Shown here piece after piece: positions 1 to 5,572 of a DNA stretch of 6,522 bases. Position 1 is the stretch's first letter. Each line of letters starts with the position of its first letter. Position numbers and translations under genes: made by a program. The DNA is from Polynucleobacter meluiroseus (lineage in GTDB: Bacteria; Verrucomicrobiota; Verrucomicrobiia; Opitutales; UBA953): NCBI GenBank assembly GCA_943323725.2, contig CALPIW020000089.1:1-6522 (forward strand). Reading direction: 5' to 3'. Below the pieces are notes generated by a model. The model did no database searches. It was not told where the DNA came from and saw only the letters and a program-made list of their open reading frames with translations.

Positions 1-194
1 ATGACGTCCGAACGCAGCGCCCATCCGTCGGCACGCGGCTCCTGCCCAGGCAAGGGTTTGACCAATTCGGCGTGGTGCCCTGGCAGGATACGCAGGCCCT
101 TCGTGGCGACGGCCAGATACTCCTTCTCCGAGCGAGCGGCGCACCACTGCTCGCATTCGATCAGCTGCTCAGCCAAGGGTTTGGCGTCGGACAT
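1..194 (-). CDS. Hypothetical protein, N-terminal part (runs off left edge)
   Basis: An open frame begins at an ATG read on the minus strand at 194 and stays open to the window edge, giving 64 complete codons. The protein starts MSDAKPLAEQLIECEQWC and continues through a K/E-rich stretch and a segment reading LRILPGHHAELVKPLPG to ADGWALRSDV. I do not recognise the family. About 80 percent of codons end in G or C, as in the neighbouring real genes, which supports coding. There is no signal peptide or membrane segment; the visible part looks soluble, with an amphipathic helix-like start containing two cysteines (residues 14 and 18). The gene is divergent from the secreted hydrolase, with 86 bp between the starts. 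No Shine-Dalgarno sequence is visible before the ATG. The competing plus-strand frame over the same bases looks like a shadow. Confidence is moderate because the gene is truncated. Confidence 0.55.
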   Translation of the reverse strand, partial: MSDAKPLAEQLIECEQWCAARSEKEYLAVATKGLRILPGHHAELVKPLPGQEPRADGWALRSDV

Positions 195-200
195 GCCCAG

Positions 201-228
201 AACCTAGCCCGAGAAGGACGGCCGACAA
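201..228 (-). promoter_or_regulatory. Weak candidate promoter for the left-edge gene
   Basis: On the minus strand TTGTCG (223-228) is followed after 16 bp by TAGGTT (201-206). The first matches four of six bases of the sigma-70 -35 consensus. The second has the conserved T, A and final T of the -10 box. Only six bases separate the -10 box from the ATG at 194, so transcription would start at or next to the start codon and give a leaderless mRNA. This is pattern matching on weak boxes; a chance match is quite possible. Confidence 0.22.
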
Positions 229-243
229 GCCAACGCTGGCTTG
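226..243. repeat. Perfect 7-bp inverted repeat in divergent intergenic region
   Basis: CAAGCCA (226-232) and TGGCTTG (237-243) are exact reverse complements around a 4-base centre, ACGC. The repeat sits between two divergent genes and overlaps the -35 box of the weak promoter proposed for the left-edge gene. It could be a protein-binding operator shared by both genes, or a small hairpin in the 5' untranslated region of the hydrolase mRNA. There is no T-run, so it is not a canonical terminator. Confidence 0.4.
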
Positions 244-269
244 AACCGATGACGATTCTGGCTGTCCAT

Positions 270-273
270 AAGG
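270..273 (+). promoter_or_regulatory. Ribosome binding site of the secreted hydrolase
   Basis: AAGG lies seven bases before the ATG at 281, which is suitable Shine-Dalgarno spacing. It supports this start, as does the signal peptide that begins immediately at this ATG. It is worth noting because most other genes in the window lack a recognisable Shine-Dalgarno sequence. Confidence 0.5.
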
Positions 274-280
274 CAACCCC

Positions 281-1573
281 ATGCGACCCCTCCTCGCCCT
301 GCTCCTCCTGCCCTTGGCCGCCTTGGCTGACGGCGCCAGATACACCGTGAGCTATCCGGCCTCGGCCAAGCCCGGCGAACTCATCTTCCCCGCCACCTAC
401 AACCTCTGGCTGCCCGAGGGCGTGAAGACCGTCCGCGGCATCATCGTGCACCAGCACGGCTGCGGCGCTGGCTCCAACAAGAGCGCCGTGACCGCGGCCG
501 ACGACCTCCACTGGCAGGCGCTCGCGCGCAAATGGGACTGCGCGCTGGTCGGCCCCGTGATCGGCGAGCCGGACAAGGCCAACTGCCGCATGTGGTGCGA
601 CCCGCGCAACGGCTCGGACCAGACTTACCTGCGGGCCCTCGCCGACCTCGCCAAGCAGTCCGGCCACCCCGAGATCGCGACCGCTCCGTGGTGCCTCTGG
701 GGGCATAGCGGCGGCGGCTTCTGGTCCAGCATCATGCAGGCGAAATACCCGGAGCGTATCGTCGCCATCTGGTTCCGCTCCGGTACGGCGTACTCCTACT
801 GGCAGAAGCCCGAAGACCCGACCAAGGAACGCCAGATCCCGGAAGTCATCCTGCCGGATGCCGCCTACGAAATTCCGATGATGGCCAACCCGGGCGCCAA
901 GGAAAACGGCGACAAGCGTTTCAACGTCGCCTGGACCGGCTCGCTGGCGATGTTCAAGGCCTACCGCGCCAAGGGCGCGCCGATCGGCTTCGCCCCGGAT
1001 CCCCTCACCTCGCACCAGACCGGCGACCAGCGTTACGCCGCCATCGCGTTCTTCGATGCCTGCCTCGCCCTCCGCCTCCCTGCGTCCGGTAACGCCCTTC
1101 GCAAGATCGACCAGTCGAAAGGCTGGCTCGCCCCGCTGCTGGGCAACGAAGCCAAGCCCGCGGGTGAATACGCCGGCGACAAGGCGGAGTCCAGCTGGCT
1201 GCCTGACGCGACCTTCGCCCAGGCTTGGGCGGAATACGTCAAGACCGGCGCCACGAACGATACCACACCGCCGCCCGCGCCTTTCGACGTCGCGGCCAAG
1301 GCCATCACCGAAGGCATCGAGCTAACGTGGGACGCGCACGCCGACTTCGAGAGCGGCGTCCGGCAGTTCCTCATCAAGAAGGACGGTCAGGTCGTCGGCC
1401 GCGTGCCGGAAAAACTCACCAACCCCTTCGGTCGCCCGCTCTTCCAAGGCGTGACCTATGGCGATACGCCGACGCAGCCGCTCGCGGCGATGCGCTTCGT
1501 CGACCAGGGCGCCCAGCCGGGCGCGAAGTACGAAGTCATCGCCGTGAACTCCGCCGGCCTCGAGTCGAAGTAA
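281..1573 (+). CDS. Secreted alpha/beta hydrolase (esterase-like) with C-terminal FN3-like domain
   Basis: A 430-residue exported hydrolase. Residues 1-16 form a short signal peptide: Arg2, a leucine-rich core, and a likely cleavage site ALA before Asp17. The catalytic domain spans about 20-320. It contains VRGIIVHQHGCG (51-62), where the HG is typical of an oxyanion-hole strand, and the nucleophile elbow GHSGGG (141-146), with Ser143 the expected nucleophile. His245 in PLTSHQTGD is the best candidate catalytic His; the acid residue is not obvious. Cysteines at 61, 87, 102, 106, 138 and 261 could form disulfides after export. After a Pro-rich linker (329-334), residues 335-430 look like a fibronectin type III module: ELTWDAH, then FLIKKDGQVVGRV, then YEVIAVNSAGLESK. 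The substrate is unknown; an ester in a polysaccharide or polyester is plausible by analogy with secreted esterases and depolymerases, but nothing here proves it. It is the only plus-strand gene and has its own ribosome binding site. Confidence 0.85.
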   Translation: MRPLLALLLLPLAALADGARYTVSYPASAKPGELIFPATYNLWLPEGVKTVRGIIVHQHGCGAGSNKSAVTAADDLHWQALARKWDCALVGPVIGEPDKANCRMWCDPRNGSDQTYLRALADLAKQSGHPEIATAPWCLWGHSGGGFWSSIMQAKYPERIVAIWFRSGTAYSYWQKPEDPTKERQIPEVILPDAAYEIPMMANPGAKENGDKRFNVAWTGSLAMFKAYRAKGAPIGFAPDPLTSHQTGDQRYAAIAFFDACLALRLPASGNALRKIDQSKGWLAPLLGNEAKPAGEYAGDKAESSWLPDATFAQAWAEYVKTGATNDTTPPPAPFDVAAKAITEGIELTWDAHADFESGVRQFLIKKDGQVVGRVPEKLTNPFGRPLFQGVTYGDTPTQPLAAMRFVDQGAQPGAKYEVIAVNSAGLESK

Positions 1574-1620
1574 GCGGGCAAAACCAGCCTCCGGCGCATG
1601 GTGCGGGGGCTACTGCCCGC
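1574..1620. terminator. Compound stem-loop between convergent genes (possible bidirectional terminator)
   Basis: The outer arms GCGGGCA (1574-1580) and TGCCCGC (1614-1620) are perfect complements. An inner stem pairs AGCCTCCG (1586-1593) with CGGGGGCT (1604-1611), including one G-U pair on the plus-strand RNA. The structure begins directly after the hydrolase stop codon and ends four bases before the end of the convergent FkbM gene. Neither side has a T-run, so it is not a canonical intrinsic terminator. It may act as a Rho-assisted stop or an mRNA 3'-end stabiliser for both genes. Confidence 0.45.
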
Positions 1621-1624
1621 GGCA

Positions 1625-2461
1625 TCACTTACCCAACGTCAGGCGGTGCAGGTAAGCCGGAGCGAGGCCTGACGAGCATTGGCGGTCGTAGGCGAGCAAT
1701 GCCTGGATCGCCAGGTCGAAGGAGCCGTAGACCATATGCAGGATGACCGCCAAGCGGAGGAGCTTTTCGGGGGGCAGACGGTCGAGCGCCATGAAGTCCT
1801 TCACGTAGACCGCGTCGGCCCAGAGCATCTGGCTCAGGCACTTGTTGACGTCGTTATTCACGACCAACGGCTTGAAGGTGCGACCGGCGACACCCGCGAA
1901 TTTGTGGAAGACGAACCCGCTCCGTCGAAGCCGCTGGTCCACTTCGGCGAAGAGCGGCTGCCCTTTGTACATCTCGACGAACTCGACCTCGGTGTGGACG
2001 ACCAACGCGTCGGCCAAGACCCGGTCGCCGCCGTTCAGGACGTCCAGCTCCGCTCCCTGCACGTCCAGCTTGAGGAAATCCGCTCCGGTGATCTCGGGGA
2101 TGTCATCCAAGCGCTTCGTCGCGAACGTGTGCTTCTTCACCACCTGCGTCAGGTTCTCCAGGTTCTGAAACCTGTCCAGCAGGCCGGAATTAGGCTCCAG
2201 CAGCGAGGAGGTCATCGGGAAGTTGCACTCGTGAAAAGCGCGCGTCGTCCCGTCGCCGATCGCGTAGGGCAGATAGGTCCGGGACTCACGGGCCATTGCG
2301 TTCAGCCGGTCGCACTCGGCTTGCACGCATTCGAAACCGAGCACGCCGGCGACGCCTGCCTTGACGAGCGGATCGTAGATCTCGGAACCGAGGTCCATGG
2401 CGCCGACATCGATGACCTGGACTTTACCGAAAGGGGGGAGGATCTCGAGGAGGTTGAACAT
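1625..2461 (-). CDS. FkbM-family SAM-dependent methyltransferase
   Basis: A 278-residue class I methyltransferase of the FkbM type, a family that generally O-methylates sugars, polyketides or other small metabolites; the substrate cannot be told here. The Rossmann start VQVIDVGAMDLG (14-25) is the SAM-binding motif I. GFECVQAECDRL (42-53) carries the acidic residue at the end of strand 2. YAIGDG (66-71) matches the next strand, and DFLKLDVQGAELDVLNGG (128-145) is the hallmark FkbM motif; EVEF (158-161) follows. Residues from about 205 to 278 form an extra helical tail (KDFMALDRLPPEKLLRLAVI, then FDLAIQALLAYDRQ) beyond the core fold. The ATG at 2461 is well bounded: an in-frame stop lies seven codons upstream, with no other start between. 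No Shine-Dalgarno sequence is visible. There is no signal peptide, so the enzyme is cytoplasmic. It lies downstream of the eno terminator, so it probably has its own promoter. Confidence 0.88.
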   Translation of the reverse strand: MFNLLEILPPFGKVQVIDVGAMDLGSEIYDPLVKAGVAGVLGFECVQAECDRLNAMARESRTYLPYAIGDGTTRAFHECNFPMTSSLLEPNSGLLDRFQNLENLTQVVKKHTFATKRLDDIPEITGADFLKLDVQGAELDVLNGGDRVLADALVVHTEVEFVEMYKGQPLFAEVDQRLRRSGFVFHKFAGVAGRTFKPLVVNNDVNKCLSQMLWADAVYVKDFMALDRLPPEKLLRLAVILHMVYGSFDLAIQALLAYDRQCSSGLAPAYLHRLTLGK

Positions 2462-2618
2462 GCTTGGGCGGGTAGATGATCAGGGGCGAGGCGAGGGTTG
2501 CTCCGCAGCGAATTTGCGCTCGCGGCCGAGCCTGGCGGGGCAAGCGATGACTAATGCTTCCGCGGAGGCCTGGCAACCTATCGCTTGATCCGGCGATGGG
2601 CGTCGCCGCCGCACGGAC
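2462..2618 (-). other. Intergenic leader of the FkbM gene, with two small hairpins
   Basis: No gene is visible here. On either strand CCGCAGCG (2503-2510) can pair with CGCT and GCGG (2517-2520 and 2522-2525) around a 6-base loop with one bulged base; in the transcript this would lie about 41 bases before the FkbM start. A second perfect 6-bp hairpin, CGGCGA (2591-2596) with TCGCCG (2603-2608), lies just past the eno terminator. The FkbM promoter should be in this stretch. The only -35-like box I see is TTGCCA (2571-2576, minus), and it has no good -10 partner. Confidence 0.3.
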
Positions 2619-2649
2619 AACAAAAAGGGCCGCCCATCGGGCGGCCCTT
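2619..2649 (-). terminator. Rho-independent terminator of eno
   Basis: Read on the minus strand, an 11-bp perfect GC-rich stem (2639-2649 with 2625-2635) closes on a 3-base loop and runs straight into TTTTTGTT (2619-2626, partly shared with the stem base). It begins 21 bases after the eno stop codon. Stem strength, tight loop and T-tract make this a textbook intrinsic terminator that separates eno from the downstream FkbM gene. Confidence 0.93.
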
Positions 2650-2670
2650 CGCTTTGCCTGTGACCAGGGC

Positions 2671-4002
2671 TTACTGGCCCCAGGTGCAGGTGTTGCCGGC
2701 GTAGATGGCGCGGTTGCCGAGTTCCTGCTCGATGCGGAGGAGCTGGTTGTACTTGGCGACGCGGTCGGAGCGGCAGAGGGAGCCGGTCTTGATCTGGCCG
2801 GCGTTGAGGCCGACGGCGATGTCCGCGATGGTGGCGTCTTCCGTCTCACCCGAGCGGTGCGAGATGATGGCGGAGTAGCCGGCGCGCTGGGCCATGGAGA
2901 CGGCGTCGAAGGTCTCGGTCAGGGAACCGATCTGGTTCACCTTCACGAGGATCGAGTTGGCGGTCTTGGTCTTGATGCCGCGGGAGAGGAACTCGGTGTT
3001 GGTGACGAACAGGTCGTCGCCGACGAGCTGGGTGTTGGCGCCCATGGCGTCGGTGGCGAGCTTCCAGCCGGTCCAGTCAGCCTCGGAGAAGCCGTCTTCG
3101 ATCGAGACGATCGGGTAGCGCTTCTGGAGGTCCTGGTAGAACTTCACCATCTCCGCCGACTTGCGCTGGGACTTGTCGGACTTGTGGAAGGTGTACTTGC
3201 CGGTCTTCTCGTCGAAGAACTCGGAAGCGGCGACGTCGAGGGCGAGGAAGACTTCCTTGCCGAGCTTGTAGCCGGAGGCCTTGACGGCCGCGGCGATGGC
3301 TTCGAGGGCGGCTTCGTTGGAAGCGACCTTCGGGGCGAAACCGCCTTCGTCACCGACGGAGGTGGAGAGACCCTGGGCCTTCAGCACCTTCTTGAGGGCG
3401 TGGAAGATCTCGGTGCCCATGCGGAGGGCTTCGCTGAAGGACTTGGCGCCGGAGGGCACCACCATGAATTCCTGGATGTCGACCGGGGCGTCGGAGTGGG
3501 CGCCGCCGTTCATGATGTTCATGAGCGGGATCGGGAGCACCTTGGCGTTCGGGCCGCCGATGTAGCGGTAGAGGGGCTGGCCGAGGGCGGCCGCGGAAGC
3601 GTGGGCGGCGGCCATCGAGACGCCGAGGATGGCGTTGGCGCCGAGCTTACTCTTGTTCTTCGTGCCATCGAGGCCGATCATCGCGGTGTCGATGCCGATC
3701 TGGTCCTGCGCGTCGTGACCGACGAGGAGGGAGGCGATTTCTTCGTTCACGTTCTCGACGGCCTTGAGGACGCCCTTACCGTTGTAACGCTTCTTCGGGT
3801 CGATGCCCTTGGCGAAGGACTTGGCGCTCACGTCGCTGTCACGGAGTTCGTGGGCTTCGTAGGTGCCGGTCGAGGCGCCGGACGGGACGGCCGCGCGGCC
3901 ACGCTCGCCGGAAGCGAGGATGACATCGACTTCGATGGTGGGGTTGCCGCGGGAGTCGAGGATCTCGCGGGCTTTGATATCGACGATTTGGGTGCTGCTC
4001 AT
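2671..4002 (-). CDS. eno: Enolase (phosphopyruvate hydratase)
   Basis: This 443-residue protein converts 2-phosphoglycerate to phosphoenolpyruvate in glycolysis, and the reverse in gluconeogenesis, in the cytoplasm as a Mg-dependent enzyme. All expected motifs are present: IKAREILDSRGNPTIEVDV at the N-terminus (9-27), the mobile SGAST loop (41-45), NGGAH with His169, QEF (177-179), and GDEGGFAP with the catalytic acid Glu219. The Mg ligands are Asp256 (ALDVAASEF), Glu302 (SIEDGF) and Asp329 (GDDLFVTN). Lys354 in ILVKVNQIG is the catalytic base, SHRSGET (381-387) and Lys405 bind substrate. Length is close to the usual 420-435 residues, with a few extra residues spread along the chain and a C-terminus ending NTCTWGQ. 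The ATG at 4002 starts the standard enolase N-terminus, yet no Shine-Dalgarno sequence precedes it. The gene appears monocistronic: a terminator lies upstream after the tRNA and another follows the gene. Confidence 0.98.
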   Translation of the reverse strand: MSSTQIVDIKAREILDSRGNPTIEVDVILASGERGRAAVPSGASTGTYEAHELRDSDVSAKSFAKGIDPKKRYNGKGVLKAVENVNEEIASLLVGHDAQDQIGIDTAMIGLDGTKNKSKLGANAILGVSMAAAHASAAALGQPLYRYIGGPNAKVLPIPLMNIMNGGAHSDAPVDIQEFMVVPSGAKSFSEALRMGTEIFHALKKVLKAQGLSTSVGDEGGFAPKVASNEAALEAIAAAVKASGYKLGKEVFLALDVAASEFFDEKTGKYTFHKSDKSQRKSAEMVKFYQDLQKRYPIVSIEDGFSEADWTGWKLATDAMGANTQLVGDDLFVTNTEFLSRGIKTKTANSILVKVNQIGSLTETFDAVSMAQRAGYSAIISHRSGETEDATIADIAVGLNAGQIKTGSLCRSDRVAKYNQLLRIEQELGNRAIYAGNTCTWGQ

Positions 4003-4007
4003 GATGG

Positions 4008-4036
4008 AAAATGAAGTCTCATAGGGGTAGGGACAA
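4008..4036 (-). promoter_or_regulatory. Candidate promoter of eno, placed for a leaderless mRNA
   Basis: On the minus strand TTGTCC (4031-4036) matches four of six bases of the -35 consensus. After exactly 17 bp comes CATTTT (4008-4013), which keeps the conserved A at position 2 and T at position 6 of the -10 box. Five bases then separate the -10 from the eno ATG, so transcription would start at about the ATG. This would explain the missing Shine-Dalgarno sequence. The -10 is poor, and a promoter further upstream with a leader of up to about 95 bases is equally possible. Confidence 0.3.
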
Positions 4037-4038
4037 GG

Positions 4039-4101
4039 GGCGGGGATGAGCGAGAAAAAAGGGATGCATAGCCCCGCCTATCAGGCTCCGGAAACCCCGC
4101 C
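4039..4101 (-). repeat. Repeated G-rich heptamer with complementary copy upstream of eno
   Basis: On the minus strand GGCGGGG occurs twice (4095-4101 and 4072-4078) and its exact complement CCCCGCC occurs once further downstream (4039-4045). Either upstream copy could pair with the single downstream copy in an RNA or in supercoiled DNA. A run of six T (4055-4060) lies in the loop between the second copy and the complement. The first copy follows directly on the T-tract of the tRNA terminator. If transcription starts only near the eno ATG, this is DNA upstream of the promoter and not a leader. Short GC-rich matches are expected by chance in such a genome. Confidence 0.35.
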
Positions 4102-4139
4102 AAACAAGAGCCCCGGACTGGGTTTTCCAGGCCGGGGCT
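4101..4139 (-). terminator. Rho-independent terminator after tRNA-Val
   Basis: On the minus strand an 8-bp stem AGCCCCGG/CCGGGGCT (4132-4139 with 4109-4116) continues, after one mismatch, into a 4-bp stem CTGG/CCAG (4127-4130 with 4118-4121) capped by a 5-base loop. It is followed by CTTGTTTG (4101-4108). The structure begins six bases past the encoded CCA end of the tRNA. It should end tRNA transcription and insulate eno. Confidence 0.88.
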
Positions 4140-4145
4140 GCGAAG

Positions 4146-4222
4146 TGGTGGGGTTAGATGGACTTGAACCATCGACCTCCTGAATGTCAATCAGGCGCTC
4201 TAACCAACTGAGCTATAACCCC
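4146..4222 (-). tRNA. tRNA-Val, anticodon GAC, 3' CCA encoded
   Basis: A complete cloverleaf reads on the minus strand. The acceptor stem is GGGGTTA/TAACCCC. The D arm is GCTC-AGTTGGTTA-GAGC. The anticodon arm is CCTGA-TTGACAT-TCAGG, with anticodon GAC at 4186-4188 and U33 before it. The variable loop AGGTC is followed by the T arm GATGG-TTCAAGT-CCATC. All stems are perfectly paired. The discriminator base is A (4149) and CCA is encoded (4146-4148), so the body is 74 bases, 77 with CCA. GAC reads the valine codons GUC and GUU; A35, C36 and A73 fit valine identity. It lies 49 bp downstream of the Nudix gene on the same strand and is followed at once by a strong terminator, so it forms a compact unit of its own. 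Confidence 0.97.
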
Positions 4223-4238
4223 AAGAAAGAGGAAAGTG

Positions 4239-4267
4239 AACAAAGGGAGCGGACCGCCCTCTGGCAA
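4239..4267 (-). promoter_or_regulatory. Candidate promoter of tRNA-Val
   Basis: On the minus strand TTGCCA (4262-4267, five of six bases of the -35 consensus) is separated by exactly 17 bp from TTTGTT (4239-4244, three of six for the -10). Transcription would start near 4232, about ten bases before the mature tRNA 5' end at 4222, a reasonable short leader. The -35 box overlaps the last codons and stop region of the Nudix gene's 3' side. Read-through from the Nudix gene is the alternative, since I see no convincing terminator between them. Confidence 0.4.
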
Positions 4268-4271
4268 GCCT

Positions 4272-4766
4272 TCAATGCACGTCCCCGAGATAGGTGGCCG
4301 AACCGTCTTTCAGGGCCTTGGCAATGACCTCTCCCAAGCCCTTGGGCGAAAGGGGGTAATCCGCCAGCCGCGCCAAGGGCAGCCACTCGAAACCGACCTG
4401 CCGGCGGTCTCGCTCCCTGCCCTCCCCGATGGGTCCGAGGTCATCGCAGAGGCAATGGAAGACCGCCTCGACCTGATGGAAGTGGCCATGGATCCGGTGC
4501 ATGGCGTGGTTCTTGCCGACGTATTCGCGAAGGTACAGCAGACCTTGCGGCACGACCTTGAGCCCCAGTTCCTCCAGGACCTCGCGCTGGACGGTATCCC
4601 GCAAGGTCTCGCCGTGATTCTGGCCGCCACCGGGCAGGACCAGGAACTCGCCCTCTTCGGTCCGGATGCGGACCGCCAGGATCTCATCACCGCGCAAGAT
4701 GACGGCGCGCGCGGCCGTCCGGACCCCGGAGGATACGCTGCCTGACTGGCGACGAGGAGAAGACAC
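4272..4766 (-). CDS. Nudix hydrolase
   Basis: A 164-residue single-domain Nudix protein; the family cleaves nucleoside diphosphates linked to another moiety, using divalent metal. The Nudix box is complete and exact: Gly47, five residues, Glu53, seven residues, then REVLEELGL (61-69), with Glu62, Glu65 and Glu66 in the metal-binding positions. The preceding strand VILRGDEILAVRIR (22-35) and LPGGGQNHGE (44-53) are classic. HGHFHQVEAVFHC (93-105) and FEWLPLARLADYPLSPKGLGEVI (126-148) match the usual later strand and C-terminal helix. The substrate cannot be predicted; there is no extra domain. The start is a GTG at 4766, the only start before an in-frame stop four codons upstream, and it adds about 15 polar residues before the fold. 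It lies 65 bp downstream of yebC on the same strand, so co-transcription with yidC-yebC is possible. Confidence 0.92.
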   Translation of the reverse strand: MSSPRRQSGSVSSGVRTAARAVILRGDEILAVRIRTEEGEFLVLPGGGQNHGETLRDTVQREVLEELGLKVVPQGLLYLREYVGKNHAMHRIHGHFHQVEAVFHCLCDDLGPIGEGRERDRRQVGFEWLPLARLADYPLSPKGLGEVIAKALKDGSATYLGDVH

Positions 4767-4831
4767 GAGGCCACACTACCCGGAGTGCCCGGACAGTGAA
4801 GCCGTAAAGCGTGGGCGGAAATCCGCCGGCC

Positions 4832-5572
4832 TTACGACAGCAGCTTCTCGTCGATCTCCTGGTTGCCGTGGACGGCCTTGACGTCGTCCAGGGCTTCGAG
4901 GGCGTCGATCAGTTCCATCACCTGCTTGGCCACGGCGGCGTCGCCGACCGGGACCGGGATGCTGGAAATGTAAGACAGTTCGGCCGACTCAGGCTTGATG
5001 GACTTCTCCTGCAGCGCCTTCGAGATGGCGTCGAAGGACGCGATCGGGGAAAGCACCTCGAAGTGATCGCCGTTGTTGATGACGTCTTCGGCACCGGCCT
5101 CGAGGACGAGCTCCATCAGGGCGTCTTCACCGATCTGGGAGGCGCCGATGAGGAACTGGCCCTTCTTCTGGAAGCTGTGGGAGACCGCGCCCGTCTGGGC
5201 CATGTTGCCGCCGTTGTCGTTGAAGGCCTGGCGCACTTCGGCCGCGGCGCGGTTCTTGTTGTCGGTGGTGACTTCGACGATGAGGCCGACGCCGCCGGGG
5301 GCGTAGCCCTCGTAGACGATCTCTTCGTAGATGACGCCGGGGATCTCGCCGGTGCCCTTCTGGACCGCGCGCTTGATGTTGTCCGACGGCATGTTGGAGG
5401 CGCGGGCCTTGTCCATGAGCGTGCGGAGACGCGCGTTGGACTCAGGGCTGCCGCCGCCGGCGCGCGCCGCGAGGGTGATCTCCTTCGCGAGGACGGAGAA
5501 GATCTTGCCGCGCTTGGCGTCAATGACGGCCTTGTGCCGCTTCGTCGTGTGCCACTTGCTATGACCAGACAT
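4832..5572 (-). CDS. yebC: YebC/PmpR/TACO1-family protein
   Basis: A 246-residue cytoplasmic protein, the same length as E. coli YebC. The N-terminus MSGHSKWHTTKRHKAVIDAKRGKIFSVLAKEI (quoted here in parts: MSGHSKW, DAKRGKIF) is the family signature. Further hallmarks are GGGSPESNARLR (39-50), DKARASNMPSDNIKRAVQKG (54-73), YEGYAPGGVGLIVEVTTDNKNR (88-108, key residues YEGYAP and DNKNR), and GGNMAQTGAVSHSF (121-134). The family was long annotated as transcriptional regulators; work on the mitochondrial homologue TACO1 and on bacterial members points to a role in translation, easing ribosome stalling. The last part, EALDDVKAVHGNQEIDEKLLS, ends slightly differently from the common form. It lies 21 bp downstream of yidC, so the two are very probably one transcript. 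No Shine-Dalgarno sequence is visible: the bases before the ATG are C-rich (ending CCCATCCCATC). Confidence 0.96.
   Translation of the reverse strand: MSGHSKWHTTKRHKAVIDAKRGKIFSVLAKEITLAARAGGGSPESNARLRTLMDKARASNMPSDNIKRAVQKGTGEIPGVIYEEIVYEGYAPGGVGLIVEVTTDNKNRAAAEVRQAFNDNGGNMAQTGAVSHSFQKKGQFLIGASQIGEDALMELVLEAGAEDVINNGDHFEVLSPIASFDAISKALQEKSIKPESAELSYISSIPVPVGDAAVAKQVMELIDALEALDDVKAVHGNQEIDEKLLS

Noticed and set aside
241..270. Promoter for the hydrolase from TTGAAC (241-246)
   Set aside because: The bases 17 or 18 bp downstream (GTCCAT, TCCATA) are not a credible -10 box and would overlap the ribosome binding site.
161..1015. A 284-codon minus-strand open frame opposite the secreted hydrolase
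   Set aside because: It has no recognisable motif and is Arg/Gly/Val-rich, while the plus-strand frame has a signal peptide, catalytic elbow and ribosome binding site.
1679..2479. A 266-codon plus-strand open frame opposite the FkbM gene
   Set aside because: The product is a His/Val/Asp-rich shadow; the minus strand carries clear methyltransferase motifs.
2545..2576. Promoter for the FkbM gene starting from TTGCCA (2571-2576, minus)
   Set aside because: The -35 box is good, but the hexamers at 16 to 18 bp spacing (TTAGTC, TAGTCA, AGTCAT) match the -10 consensus poorly.
2554..4014. A 486-codon open frame on the plus strand, antisense to eno
   Set aside because: It lies exactly opposite enolase, whose motifs are all intact. 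Its product is low-complexity (Gly, Val, Asp, Glu, Leu), as expected from reading GC-rich codons backwards.
4241..4260. Possible terminator of the Nudix gene (AGGG to CCCT followed by TTTGTT)
   Set aside because: The inner bases leave a one-base loop or a long unpaired centre, so the stem is weak. The same T-rich bases fit better as the -10 region of the tRNA promoter.
4236..4745. A 169-codon plus-strand open frame opposite the Nudix gene
   Set aside because: It begins next to the tRNA and has no family signature. The minus-strand frame has an exact Nudix box.
4814..4827. Small hairpin GGCGG-AAAT-CCGCC between yebC and the Nudix gene
   Set aside because: The stem is only five or six base pairs and no T-run follows on the minus strand, so it is not a convincing terminator.
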